Position numbers and translations under genes: made by a program. This document shows positions 1 through 11,219 of a DNA stretch of 64,000 bases, piece after piece. How positions within the stretch are numbered: the stretch's first letter is position 1; each line of letters starts with the position of its first letter. The notes beneath the pieces are model-generated. The model made no database searches. It saw only the letters and a program-made list of their open reading frames with translations, and was not told the origin of the DNA. Source of the DNA: Isoetes taiwanensis (taxonomy: Eukaryota > Streptophyta > Lycopodiopsida > Isoetales > Isoetaceae); the NCBI GenBank assembly GCA_021234155.1, contig JAJEKV010000267.1, positions 399,489 to 463,488 of the forward strand. Direction: 5' to 3'.

Positions 1-254
1 TCACCATCGCCAGACCCCCCAAAAGTTATTTTGCTGCATATACATGTATTGGCTCTACTCGGCATGTTGCTCCAGAGAAAACAGACAGCAATTATGGCTT
101 CCGTTCCATGCATCTTCAACAGGAACCTGCCTCCAAATCGGGCAATTCATGCCAGGCATAGCCCATCAGGCGATTTCCTGCCAGGCAAGAGCCTCGCCCA
201 ACACAATCCGGCCAGGGATGAGGCCAAACGCCCCCTGTATCAGGACGCTTCCTA

Positions 255-1960
255 ATTCGGTTGCGCCCAAATCAAGCCGTCAAGAGAAGACCATAGTCCA
301 CAAAAACAAAAAATCCAACGGCCCTCAGATTTCCAACCCCAAAAAACCAACAAAACCTCTCGGTTTCATTCATTGGGAAACCTACTTGTGTATATAGCCA
401 CATAAATCCTTTTTTTTTTTTTTATATCGGGTCAAAACTGAGACTCTATAACAATGTCATAAGTATGTATCTGCTTTATGTATCCTTTGAGTCGAGAGGC
501 TTGATGGTGCTGCGGAGACACAACTGGATGGTGCTGCAGCTCTAGACACAACTGGATGGTGTTGGCAAGACAGAGACGATCGATAGAGGACATAACATCT
601 TCCATATGATGGGTTTTGCATCTTCTAGTTCATTTGAACTATGGTGGAAAGAAAAAACAAGTTTCTACTAATAACTTGAATGATAAATTACATAAATAGA
701 TGAGCAAAAGCAATCCTTGCGAGTTTATCCTTCTATAAGGAGTTCATGCCCTAAACAAAATGGACAAAAACAAGGACAAGTTACCTATTCAATTCAATTA
801 CACAAGTCCAGTTCAGCAATAAACATGTTGAGAGGTAGCCTCTCAAATTGATCAAACAACTTAGCTCACTTACCCTTGGACTCCTTAGAAATCCTTCTAA
901 GGGGTTTACGTACTCCACAAAATGGATACGGGAACATCACCCTCTCTTCAAGTATTAGTTAACTATTAAATTCTATAATACAATTTCAGTTTCTTTCTTT
1001 CAGCAATAAAAATTGTTGAGACCGAGAGGAAGCCTCTCTAATTGATAAAACAACTTAGCCGAATTACATTTGCTGAACAAAGACGTGTTTTAACACTTGC
1101 TAAACATAGACGTATTTTAACATGAGAATGTCCAGCATAAAAGCATAGAATACAGTCTCAATTGAGTATTGATGGGAGTTGAGTGGAAGGCTTAACTACA
1201 ATTCTTAACTATACGCTAATTAAACTAGTAGCGCGAACATAAATTTTGCTACAAATCATTTTTTAGCTTAACCAATTATGTGAATGGACCCTAATCTATA
1301 ATCCTAGGCCTAAAACTGTTTAAGGCTTGGCTGAAGTTTACAAATTTTAGAATTTTGAATTCCTTGTATTTGACTAAACTTTTCACATTTCTCTCATTAT
1401 AAATTCAAATGCTTGGCTAAAATGGTAATGGATCTGAACCATTGGAAAAAGACATTTGGCTAATTTTTTATTTTCAAAAATAGTTCCTTCATGTTACTTT
1501 AACCAAGATTCCTCTCTAGCTCTATGATCCTCCTGGGGTTTGGCTAGAGGTTTGGCAGAAGATGCAGACATGCAAGATTTATGCACAGAGCTTGAGTTTG
1601 AAAATTAGACATACTCTACTTCTTGGGCGATGATGAAGAAGAAAAACTTGTTGCTGCTTGTGCTGCGGGAAGAAGCCTTAGTTGCTCGGGTGCATGAGAA
1701 AAAAAACACACCCTTCTTCTGCAATTTCTTCCATCTTTGCAAGGCTGTGTTCTGTAGCTCCCAGGGTGTAGCCAGCACTCGAAAACCCATAGCCAGAACT
1801 TCCTCCATAGTCTGACCTCCTAGGCAGGGGTTTGCCCTAAAAGTAATTCTATTATGTTTTGTATTGCATTGACGGGCAGGATTGAAACTAAGCATGTAAT
1901 GCTTATCCACACACTTAAGTATTATTCTACACAACATGGCTGCTGGATAGATAACAGCAA
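255..1960. other. A/T-rich non-coding DNA, no gene recognised
   Basis: Two short forward ORFs at 31-397 and one ORF pair at 1605-1967 are present, but they have low-complexity composition, no recognisable domain and no splice context. Two related stretches around 830-900 and 1000-1070 share a sentence-like repeat ('cagcaataaa...gttgagag...agcctctc...ttgat.aaacaacttag'), so a degraded local duplication about 180 bases apart is visible. Nothing else is supported. Confidence 0.5.
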
Positions 1961-2035
1961 ATGCCAATGCACAAATGTGGCCCAGAAGGGACGCGTGGCA
2001 CGATCATAAGGCGTGCCATGAATCTAAAAACTGGC

Positions 2036-2043
2036 ATAAAAAG
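2036..2043 (+). promoter_or_regulatory. TATA-like box of the Ole e 1-like gene
   Basis: The sequence ATAAAAAG sits 52 bases before the ATG at 2088, which leaves room for a 5' leader of about 20-25 bases. A CCAAT-like element lies about 70 bases further upstream (near 1963). This is inference from position and sequence only. Confidence 0.45.
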
Positions 2044-2087
2044 GCTGAAACAGGAACGATTCAGCAACAAACACAAACCTGAAAAAA

Positions 2088-2704
2088 ATGGCAAGCTCAA
2101 GCATAAGTATTCTCACGGGGCTTATGCTCTTCTTCAGCGCCCTCCTCAGCGCTGCAGCATTTGGGATTCCGTATAATCCCATTCCAAAATCAGTTCCAAC
2201 TCTGCAGACCTACGTCCAGGGATTCGTATACTGCAAGCCTTGCAAGGGCAAAGCCTACAACCTAAAAGGTATTCACTTCCTATTTCATTCAGTGTTTTTC
2301 TATAAGCAAAAAATTTTGCTGTTTGATGTGGGTTTGCATTTTTTTCGTTTTTCTAGCAGTTGGGTAAGTTATTAGCTTATCCAAAAACCCAACATGGATA
2401 GCTTAACGGATTGTGTTGGTTTGATCTGAATGCAGGTGCTGAAGTGGGCTTGTCTTGCCCTGGCAGCCCATTTAGCAAGGCTTTTACAGACCAGAATGGC
2501 TACTTCCAGTTCCGTCTTGGACCCCTGGCTCAGGCAGCCGGATGCCGAGCTCATGCCATTGCTTCCCACAACCCTAACTGCAAATTTCCTAAGGGTGGTC
2601 TTTCTACAGTCACCTTCTCTAGATCTGACCCAACCTCTAAGTTTTATAGCACTGGCCCTTTCTATTTTGCCCCTCTTGCTAAATGTCCCAAACCCACATA
2701 CTAA
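2088..2704 (+). CDS. Ole e 1-like secreted protein, two exons
   Basis: Exons are 2088-2268 and 2436-2704, separated by a 167-base GT-AG intron in phase 1 (donor AAAG|GTATTC, acceptor AATGCAG|GTGCTG). The spliced product is 149 residues. It starts with a clear signal peptide (MASSSISILTGLMLFFSALL, cleavage likely after AAA) followed by a proline-rich stretch. The rest fits the pollen Ole e 1/extensin-like domain: YCKPCKG, then GAEVGLSCPG, then a TDQNGYFQF strand, and later cysteines in GCRAHA, NCKFP and KCPKP. Such proteins are secreted to the cell wall or apoplast and their biochemical role is unclear. The ATG is chosen because it follows an A-rich leader and gives the signal peptide. A polyadenylation signal follows. 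The gene is intact and is the best-supported host gene in the window. Confidence 0.88.
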
Positions 2705-2798
2705 CTAGCCTCAGAATTCATGTTATTTGTCCCCAAGTAATTACAGTTTGGGACCTGTTGTATTTTATCATTCTTTCTTGTAACTGATTCTTTCATAT

Positions 2799-2804
2799 AA
2801 TAAA
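2799..2804 (+). terminator. Polyadenylation signal AATAAA
   Basis: AATAAA lies 95 bases after the stop codon of the Ole e 1-like gene, in a T-rich 3' region of the kind used by plant genes. Confidence 0.6.
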
Positions 2805-3169
2805 ATTCTACCTGATCTTTTTCTTGATTCTTACTCCACCTTTAAGATCGGATATGAAGTATTTAAAAGATCTGTGCTAATTAAAACATGTATACAACAG
2901 ATTTACATGAATTACAAAGATTTTCATGCATAAAAGTGATTGCAAAATGAAGTCAACGATGAAGAAAACATCAATATCTGACTAAGGTACAGATGCAAAT
3001 AGAAACAAGAACATGAACATGGCATTACATACAACATAACCAAGACCATAGGTTAAAATGTGCATCAAAAACTGAATAGAAATCACCAAAAACTGAATTG
3101 AAATCTGTTTGTTAAGAAATAAGATGCTAGCAAAACAAATTTTGCATTATGCCAACTATATTGGGATTT

Positions 3170-3697
3170 TTAGAGAAAGGGTATTCTAGGAGAATAAAGA
3201 TCTGGGGATCTGTGGGGGAACCAAAGAACATTTTCAGATGGAGGAGAAGCAACATCAACTGCAATAGAAATTTCGCCATTGTCGTCTATGGCAAACCGTA
3301 GATCGGACATATGCAATTTTTGGTAACCATTGAGATCGGCCACCAATTTTCGCTCCAAACAGGTCTCAAGCAAAATAAAGCCATTGTCATACAAATTCAA
3401 GGCGCAGAAATTAGATGCAGAATAATCTGGCAACATAGAAAGGCCTCCTGTTTTAGTCAAAATCGTTGTGCTATTAGCCACTCCAAGATAACACCCGAGT
3501 TTCATTTCTGTCTGCTGATTTATTTCCAAGAAGAGATTAAAAAGCTTGTTGGAGGAAAACTCGAAGGCCTTGATCTGGGGAAAAGAGTGGCTTGAATTTG
3601 CTGCCATGGTTGCAAATGTTGAATAGATTGCTCCATTTGCAACCAGATTCATATGATGCAACGCAATAGTCCATAGCAACAATAGTTTCTTTGCCAT
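3170..3697 (-). CDS. Putative secreted protein, 175 residues
   Basis: A single open frame of 175 codons on the reverse strand, the longest uninterrupted host-like ORF on the left side. The N-terminus MAKKLLLLWTIALHHMNLVANG looks like a signal peptide with a small-residue cleavage site. The mature part has three cysteines (GCYLG, NFCAL, ETCLE), alternating hydrophobic strands and NG/DNG turns, which suggests a beta-rich extracellular protein. I do not recognise the family; a lectin-like fold is possible but not shown. It is convergent with the Ole e 1-like gene, whose 3' end lies about 470 bases away. No intron is needed. It could still be a chance ORF. Confidence 0.45.
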   Translation of the reverse strand: MAKKLLLLWTIALHHMNLVANGAIYSTFATMAANSSHSFPQIKAFEFSSNKLFNLFLEINQQTEMKLGCYLGVANSTTILTKTGGLSMLPDYSASNFCALNLYDNGFILLETCLERKLVADLNGYQKLHMSDLRFAIDDNGEISIAVDVASPPSENVLWFPHRSPDLYSPRIPFL

Positions 3698-3799
3698 CTT
3701 CTCTTTGCATGTAAGACGCTTTACATTTAAAATTGATGCTAAGGAAGAACTAGCCTAATAGACGTTTCATTTTCCTCCCTTCTTTTAATGCACTAGGTA

Positions 3800-6120
3800 C
3801 TCCTCCTCATGGGGGAAAACGTTTCCTTATATCCTTTTAATGCTCTTTTTTTAATCCTCATACGAAGACTGTTGGATGCGCCATGCCAATGGTGTAACTT
3901 ATTGCTTGCAAACCCTTTCATGTCCTTTAACTATTGCTTCGACCTTTTATATATCATATATAAAATTATAGAGTACAATATCTCTGGTCGAGTCTTGCTT
4001 ACACTAAACTTGCATTTGTAGCATAATCTGTTGCTTCATATATCATTTATGTATACACATATGACATTGCAAATGTGCACCGCATTCCCATACAAAGATA
4101 GTGCGCCACATCGCCATACATAATGATACATTAAAACCTAAACAGCAGGTGAAGTTTCAACACGACTTAGTCAAGAGATGGTACTTTGATATGGCATCAA
4201 TGTGCAAAAGACGTAAACACTACATAACATAGCACAGCCTCCCAAAAGTATCAAGTCTCTACAAATTCTAAAGTCTAACCTTTTGATGATGCTTACAAGT
4301 ATAAAATAAGAAGCCACGAGATTTGTGTGATTCTTGAATTGGCAAGCCTTTAAGTTGACATAGGGCAATAATGCAATCCATTGCCAGCATCGGGAGCTTT
4401 CTAGGCTATGCAGGGTGGAAGAAGGGGCACATATTATAAGATTATTTCTAGCAACCCTTCCTATATCCAAGATCTTGTTTCCTTAAAACAAGGTTTTGTT
4501 GCATGAACGTTTGCCTTCATTGAAGATAAAGTAACTAAAAAATAAAATTGGACTACTTTTGAATATGTGCCTAATAAGCAGTTGTGGTTGACAGTGGTTG
4601 TAATTTCAATTTGAAGGTCTTCCAAGATGATAGTTTGTGCCAAAATTTATATGAACATTGCTTTTGCCTGTAGAATAATATTTCTCCCTTTTGCTATGTC
4701 ACTAATTCAAAGCTCCACATTTCCATGTTGGAGCACTATAAAATGGTCTATTTTATATAGCAACTAATTCCTTCATACTATCCAACTAATTTTGTGTTTG
4801 AACATACTGAATTGAATACGTGTCATAATAAAAGGGAGCATTTCCATAGTAAGTGTCATACACTTATGTGACTTTTTGTTAAACTTTGTTACACTTATGT
4901 AACTTGGAACAAAAGCAATGCTGACTTCTAAGACTTAACATTATCCATATCGAATGATTTTTTGTTCCTTTTTTTTTTTGGTTTTTTTTTTTTTTTTTTT
5001 TTTTTGGGGAACAAATTTCTTAAGCCTAGATTTGATTGTCAACTTGGTGTCTAGAAAATGTTTTAGAATAAAAGCTACAGAAATTGGTCCAATCTAAGTG
5101 CAATTCTTGTAAGCCTCATATAAGTTTTCACACGCTCTAGTAGACCCTAGAGTATAGAGCCTCCATGCTCTTTCAATAATGCAAATAAATTCATGCCATA
5201 TGTACCAAGTCACCGGGTGGATCAAGGATCTAGGGCAAGTTTAGGCTCTGTTTTGGGCCCCATATGCAGGATGCCTACGACAATGATTGATGTTCCAGTA
5301 TTTGCAAAAGAATGCCGTCTGATGGGTTGACAAAGGCCTTTGTAGCTAAGGAGAATTGAATTGAATGGAATGTATTTTGATCATCCACGGAGACCAACTG
5401 GCCTATGGGAACCTAATCAGAGAAAACGACAAGCTTATTATTATCAGGATTAAAAAACCTCCACCTCAAACGATTTTCAGGGGAAAACCTTGGCAGTAAT
5501 AGGCATGCTGACAAACTATACAAGGCTGTACAATGATGTATTAAGGTACAACTCAGCATCGTGCGGAGGACATAGTTGAGTGCATATATCCATGATCCCT
5601 TGAAGACATGATCCGGTTGAGGGCCATAGGTCGTGTCTAGAAACACATGTAGTAGTTGATTAGGCGGACTAACTCAACATAGCGTGCCCGGATATGGTCA
5701 TATGCTGGACAATTCTGAAGGGCATATTCATCCTCAATGGTTCTTTAGTCATGTTGTAGGACTTGGTATATGAAGCCTAAAGTTGCAATTGCTAGAAGTT
5801 GTTGTGTACTGGGTGTTTTTTGGGAGGAAATGCTCAATGTGGCAAAATGTGACGAGCCTGCCGAGTTGATCCTCCTGGCAAATAGGATCTTGTCTAAACT
5901 TAAGGCTAGATCTAAATTGATCTAAAAACTTCAGCAAGATTTCTGGGTATTCAAGATGCAGAAGGAAGTACATATGCATATACCTCAAGGAGTAATCAAT
6001 GACACTGTAATTCAAGTTCTAGGTCAAGGCGATGCTTGAGCAATGTGGGTGGGTATAAATAAATTTACTCTTTTTTCTCGCATTAAAATAATGATAGTCA
6101 TGTTACATGCAGGGGTTCGC
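3800..6120. other. Non-coding stretch with a long poly-T tract
   Basis: Only short unrelated ORFs are seen on either strand, none with a recognisable domain. An uninterrupted poly-T run followed by GGGG lies at about 4970-5008, with a second T-run just before it. The rest is A/T-rich unique-looking sequence. Confidence 0.5.
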
Positions 6121-6149
6121 GAATGAATTCATATGTACTTATGGACATT

Positions 6150-6151
<2 letters not shown>

Positions 6152-6213
<62 letters not shown>
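6152..6213. repeat. (CT)n microsatellite, 62 bases
   Basis: An uninterrupted CT dinucleotide array. It abuts the left end of Harbinger-type element E1, and its counterpart on the other side of E1 is another (CT)n array. Confidence 0.97.
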
Positions 6214-6215
<2 letters not shown>

Positions 6216-7469
6216 GGTTGGCCACATGCTCGCCAAAATACCGTCTCTCGTGGCATCACGACTCCTCTTAATTTATGTCGTATTTTTGGGAGGAGAGAGA
6301 GAAGGCTATCTCTCGAGCTCTAAGTGACGTTAGGGCCTCAATTTTAGCTTCCGGGAGAACTACTCCATCGAATCATTCCGGTAGGTCAGTTTTTGTGGGA
6401 TAATTCCCCTCCAATTTTGAATCGGCCTCCAAAATATGGGATATTTCTTCCCCTGTTCATGCTGGTAGGTAAGCTTTGTGGGATAATTCTTTTGTTGTGT
6501 TCTTTGTCCTTCTCATCCTTGAATTTTGCCTGTAGCTTATCCCATTTGTTCTTCAATTGCCTGACTTCCACTAATCCATCTACAATTGGATGCAATTTCA
6601 CAAGAATTTCTCTCCATTGTGAATTAGAAAGATTCAGACTGTCATTGGTAACCAGTTTCATTTCATTTAGAAGATTCAGGAAAGTGGAAACACCCTGATC
6701 TGTCCATTGGACTGGAGCCTTCCTATTCTTTGTGTCTATTTGTTTGGGATTTTCTTTTTCTAGAACAACAATAGCCATTGAATTGTCGGGCTGATGAGAA
6801 TCACTCACAGTAATGGGAGGCGCTTGAATTTCGCTGAGAACTCGTTTGCATCTCCTTTCCTTTGGTGGAGGAGCAGTAACAATAGGCTCGGAATTTGACT
6901 CCAAGCTCACGTTCATTGAAATTTGCCCTGTCATCTTCCGAGTCTTCCTTGGAGCCATTTTTTCAATGCGAGGAGGCACAAAGGGTTTGCTGCTTGATGG
7001 CAGAGCAGATCTGGTTGCCTTAGACATCCGAGTCTATAGAAATCAAGCTAATCAACCAAGAAACAATACCTGCCGGACTAGAATTCGACAAGAGAACAAT
7101 GTAAGATCGAATTGAAATGAATTTACAAGGATCGAATGGGCTGAGAAATACACGTAGACCGAAAATCAATAGCCGATGGAAGAATTAGGGGAATTCAAGG
7201 AATTGCTTGGCGGTGTTGAAGACCAAGCGGGGAAAAATGGCGCCTTGGGATTTCGACGAGGGAAATTTTTCGGTCATGAAATTCAGGCGACATAATGTTA
7301 GGGGGTTGTTTAGTTAGTGGCTAATGGAAACGCCCCTAACGCAACTGTTAGGGGCTTAATCATCTCTCGAGGTGAGGTTAAGATTTCCCACTCTCACCCA
7401 TCTCTCATTCTCTCTCGCCTCACCCATTCTCTCGTATTTCTCTCTCATCTACTCTAAGCATGTGGCCAA

Positions 7470-7471
<2 letters not shown>
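6216..7471 (-). mobile_element. E1: short PIF/Harbinger-type element
   Basis: The left end carries TTGGCCACATGCT (6218-6230) and the right end its exact reverse complement AGCATGTGGCCAA (7457-7469), so the terminal inverted repeat is at least 13 bases. The only gene is the reverse-strand Myb/SANT ORF, which is the second gene of autonomous Harbinger elements; there is no transposase. The left 250 bases and right 350 bases are recognisably related to both ends of E2. For example both have GTGGGATAATTC repeats on the left (6395, 6478; 9156, 9242) and the stretch ACGCCCCTAAC then CGAGGTGAG on the right. E1 therefore looks like an internal-deletion derivative that kept only the DNA-binding gene. 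Both flanks are (CT)n, so the usual 3-base duplication cannot be identified. Confidence 0.75.
6386..7027 (-). CDS. Myb/SANT-like protein of a Harbinger element
   Basis: An intact 213-residue ORF. The N-terminal half is basic and proline-rich (PPRIEKMAPRKTRK), suiting a nuclear protein. From about residue 105 the pattern VQWTDQGVSTFLNLL, then SQWREILVKL and VRQLKNKWDKLQAKFK fits the trihelix/Myb_DNA-bind_3-like domain. In PIF/Harbinger elements the second protein carries this domain, binds the element and helps bring the transposase to DNA. It fills most of E1. A damaged homologue sits near the right end of E2 (20270-20970) in the same orientation. The frame is uninterrupted here, while the E2 copy is broken, so E1 may be younger or the ORF may have been maintained. 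Confidence 0.78.
   Translation of the reverse strand: MSKATRSALPSSSKPFVPPRIEKMAPRKTRKMTGQISMNVSLESNSEPIVTAPPPKERRCKRVLSEIQAPPITVSDSHQPDNSMAIVVLEKENPKQIDTKNRKAPVQWTDQGVSTFLNLLNEMKLVTNDSLNLSNSQWREILVKLHPIVDGLVEVRQLKNKWDKLQAKFKDEKDKEHNKRIIPQSLPTSMNRGRNIPYFGGRFKIGGELSHKN

Positions 7472-7473
<2 letters not shown>

Positions 7474-7541
<68 letters not shown>
7474..7541. repeat. (CT)n microsatellite, about 68 bases
   Basis: A CT array separating the right end of E1 from the 5' truncation point of a LINE fragment. LINE coding sequence starts at the very next base. Confidence 0.97.
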
Positions 7542-7547
<6 letters not shown>

Positions 7548-8855
7548 GGTCTATTCATTGATGGCTTAGAAGAATGGCTTAGTCATGGGGATGGTGGTAC
7601 GGATGTAAATGGCTATGTTATACAGTTGCTAATGTATGCAGATGATGTGGTAATTTTTGCACGGACACGAGAGCACATGCAGCAGCATCTGAATTCATTG
7701 GCTAGCTTCTGTGAAGCAAAAGGTATGGAAGTAAACCTTGAAAAGACGAAAATTATGACAGTGGGAGCACTCCGACAAGATCACCAGTTCAAATATAAAG
7801 GTATGGCTATAGATACTTGTGATACATACAAATATCTAGGATTGATAATAAGCAGAAACCATAGATGGAATACCTGCATTGTACAGAGAATTGAAGGAGG
7901 GCTGAAGGCTCTATATGCGATGCAAAGTATGTGCAGGCGAATCTCATTATGGGCATGGCAACTAAAGATTAAGCTCTTTCAGTCTTTAGTCCAAAGTGTA
8001 GTCTTGTATGGATGCGAGATTTGGGGACCGAGCTTGCCAAAAGGACTGTGGGATGACATTGAACAGGTATTAAAGAAGTTCTTGCGTTTAGAATTGGGAG
8101 TGAAGATCCAAACTCCATATCAAATGATGCTGGCCGAGTGTGGAATAATGCCCCTCGAGGGAGAAGCAATACTCAGATGCATTCGTTATCTGAAAAAGGT
8201 TAGAAGAATGAATCCTAATAGGATGCCATACTGTGCCATGCAGGTAAGTGAGCAGAAAGGGTGGTTCTGCAACATAAAAATATGGTTAAACAGATGGGAC
8301 ATTAATTGGGAAGATGCAATGTTATACGATGGTGATCTTAGACAATGGGTATATGGCAAGGTCAAAAGAAAAATGTGGCAGAGTCCTATGACTAAGATGT
8401 TTTTATATAAACAAAATATGAATCCGAAGCTGGAGGTTGCAGCACATCTACATGAAGATATATCAGTTAAGAAAAGGCACATGATTAGCAGAATACGTCT
8501 GAGTTCACACCACCTTGGTATTGAAGTTGGACGATGGGGTAGGACTATCCCAAGAGAAATGAGAGAGTGTAAAGTTTGTGGAAGTGGTGAAGTAGAAGAT
8601 GAAGAACATGTGCTACTGAGATGCCCTGCATACAAATTGATGCGAGATCGTTTTGAAATTGAAGCAAATGATCTTACAACATTTTTCTCACTTCCAGGCG
8701 ATAAAATAGGCTCTTTCATTATTGATATGTTGACATACAGGGAGACTAATGTACATATTGTAAACACTTTATTAGATGATAGTGAAGAAGAGAGTGAGAG
8801 TGAGGAGTTAGATGAGGAAACTGAGACTCATCAACTGTTTTATGAAGATATGTAA
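7542..8855 (+). pseudogene. LINE ORF2, C-terminal part of reverse transcriptase
   Basis: One open frame of about 437 codons without a start. The reverse transcriptase catalytic motif is intact as MYADDVVIFA at its beginning (around 7632). It is followed by the thumb region (KTKIMTVG, YKYLGLIIS). Near the C-terminus comes the zinc-binding motif CKVCGSGEVEDEEHVLLRC (C-x2-C-x9-H-x4-C) typical of plant and other L1-type elements. All upstream ORF2 domains (endonuclease, fingers and palm with the first catalytic Asp) are missing, so it cannot act on its own. That the remaining frame is uninterrupted over 1.3 kb suggests a recent insertion. The acidic tail (DDSEEESESEELDEETE) is unusual. Confidence 0.9.
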
Positions 8856-8907
8856 ATTTTTGTCTATAGGCCTAAGAGGCCTCCACAGACATAATACATT
8901 TCATTTC

Positions 8908-8908
<1 letters not shown>
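7542..8908 (+). mobile_element. 5'-truncated L1-type LINE fragment
   Basis: Coding sequence begins abruptly after the (CT)n array in the middle of the reverse transcriptase (LFGLFIDGLEEWL, matching LFGIFIDELEKWV in the second LINE at about 47741) and runs to the ORF2 stop at 8855. A 3' UTR follows, ending in 'ataatacatttcatttcat' and then a (CT)n tail. The second LINE (49080-49242) ends with related 3' UTR sequence and also a (CT)n tail, so both copies share the 3' end. 5' truncation is normal for LINE insertions by target-primed reverse transcription. Confidence 0.88.
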
Positions 8909-8943
<35 letters not shown>

Positions 8944-8947
8944 CCTC

Positions 8948-8990
<43 letters not shown>

Positions 8991-8998
8991 GTTCTAAA
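8909..8998. repeat. (CT)n array with a CTCC interruption
   Basis: CT repeats interrupted by 'cctccctcccctccct' in the middle. It forms the 3' tail of the LINE fragment and abuts the left end of E2. Confidence 0.95.
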
Positions 8999-9429
8999 AA
9001 AGCATCTCGTCACATACTGGTTCCTCCCCTAAATGTAATGATTTTTTGGGAGGAGAGGAGAGACAATTGTCTCTCGGCTTAACAGCCTCGGTTATGGGCA
9101 TAATTTTTCTTTGGTTGCCCTTCGATCGTGCATCCATTCCGGCCACGAAAGAAAATGTGGGATAATTCGATCGTAACGTTCAATTCGGGCGCCAAATTGT
9201 GGGATATTCAAGCCTATTTTCTTCTTGGTTCGGCGGGCTATGTGGGATAATTCATTTCTAGTTTTGCCTCGCCACGCTTTCCATTCCAGCCACTAAACCA
9301 TGGATCCGATCATTCTTGGCATGATTGCCATGCTTTTTCGGGCTTTGACACTCGGATTTGCATTACGTAGATATCGTTGTTTGCAGCTATTGGAACTCAA
9401 CGAGCTCAAGACCCAATGACCCCGTTGGA

Positions 9430-10143
9430 TGATGAGGTTTTAGAAGATAACAATGGTATGTTTTTTATGATCTGCGCTTTTAATGGTTGTTGGGTTCCGT
9501 GAGGGGTTAGAAGACCGCCAAGAAGATTTTGGATTGCTCCAAGGCAAAGAACACGGTGGAATAATATAGATAACCACGCATGATATGTGGCACCAATTTT
9601 CTGGGGATGAAGAGAGCCACATTTGAGAAACTTGTAGGTTTAATTGTGCCTTATCTTGTCGCCGGGATTAAAGTGAGGCCCCTTGTTGATCCAAGGAAAG
9701 CGCTTGCTATGGTTTTGTATTTTCTAGCAACGGGGATATGCCCTTACATGTTGGACAGAAATATACCAAGAAAATCACGCTTGTATTGGCTTCAAGACAA
9801 TCTTTGCATAAACGCTTTGTTGCAATGCCTACAGTGCAAAGATTAACCCAGTGTATTAAGGAATTCCATGATGCAACTGGGTTGCCCAAATATATATGGT
9901 GATTGACGGTTCCCACATTTTTTTATGGAGGAAATCAAAAAAAAAAAAAGGACAATGGGGAAGACTATTACAAAGAGACATAAGAGGCACTCATGTCTCA
10001 TGCAAGGAATTGTTACACATAGCGCATTGTTTATAAATGTTTGTGTGACTAGAACAGTTCAATCCATGATTCCAAACCAGTTCAAGATAAGCTCCATTTA
10101 CAATAAAATTGCCTCAAAACAAATTTTACAGGAACTGTGGTGA
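9430..10143 (+). pseudogene. PIF/Harbinger transposase, broken
   Basis: Reading across frames, the order of motifs is that of Harbinger (DDE_Tnp_4-like) transposases. First PRRFWIAPRQ, then FLGMKRATFEKLVGLIVPYL with the region ALAMVLYFLATG. Next come FHDATGLPK and, in a shifted frame near 9893-9912, VIDGSH, which carries the first catalytic Asp. Then follow GEDYYKRHKRHSCLMQGIV and a FINVCV strand. After 10143 no homology is seen, so the C-terminal half with the remaining acidic residues is missing. At least two frameshifts and a poly-A insertion occur around 9900-9950. The enzyme would cut and rejoin element ends together with the Myb/SANT partner. Confidence 0.75.
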
Positions 10144-10149
10144 CTCTGC

Positions 10150-11200
10150 GGCGTAAAAACAAGAAGGGCAGCCTCACCCGACCCGGGAAGTTCATGTAAC
10201 TATTCCACCATTACTATTAGGTGATTCAACTTATTCCAAACAGGCCCTTTCTCCTTAAATTCTTTCCTCAAAATCAGGTGCATATGGTAAGTTTAAAAAA
10301 GGATCAGAGGGGCAGAGTGTGTAGAAAATGGATTTGGCATTGTGAAGGAAAAGTTTAGAATTTCAAACACTTGCTGGTGCATGTTGGCAAAGCCTCCAAG
10401 ATCATACATGCATGTTGTGTTCTTTGGAACTTTTGTATAATGGAAGACAAGGGCTGGGATATGCTGCCAATTGAAGAAGACCCTCCACCAATATATTACT
10501 ATGAAATGTAAGCCATGAATGTGTCCTTAAAAAACAGGGTGATCAAATGAGGCACGTGCTATTTGAGAATCTAGATGGGCATGTCATCCTTTGAATGAAT
10601 GAATTTTGTAACCAAGAAAATGAAATTCATAATCAATTGTATTTGATTTGATCTCTTTAATTCTAAATTGTTAATCAATTGTTACAGAATGATAAAAAGT
10701 TAAATGTGTTTGTAGCATGAGTTTTGTGCTCGAAAACCTGTCATTATCAAAACTGAACAGCATGTCACATGCATTTCTGAGTCAAATGACTTGACATTGA
10801 TACACATAAAAGAATATAAAATTTCAACAACAGAGGAATAAGAAGGTAAACCACGTTTTGTATTCGAAAAAGTTTAATACATTTTTATAGTCTGCACTGT
10901 TCAAAACAGTGCAGTATCTCAGCAGCCAGGTTACAATGAAATGTGAGCCAAATGACTTCACATCATAAAAACAAAACTATCACGCCTTTCAAATAGCATA
11001 GGCAATCTGCATAGGAAATCTGCATAGGTTTCTTCTGTCAGAACTCGAAGATTTACATCAGCCAAAAAATAATGGCATGCAAGCCATTTTCTATATAACA
11101 GATTCCTGTTTGAAAATGAAAATATGAAACAAAAACAAAAAGATGAAGACATAAAAATTTTTCTTGTTCAGGTCCTGGGACAAAGGGGTGTAAAATCGCT
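10150..11200. other. Non-coding interior of E2
   Basis: No frame longer than about 60 codons with recognisable content. The Harbinger transposase ends abruptly at the left edge, so a rearrangement or nested insertion junction probably lies close to 10145-10200. No inverted repeat was found by eye. Confidence 0.4.
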
Positions 11201-11219
11201 AGTGGGGTACAACTTTTGG

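Noticed and set aside
31-397. Two overlapping forward ORFs at the left edge
   Set aside because: No domain, no promoter or splice context, atypical composition.
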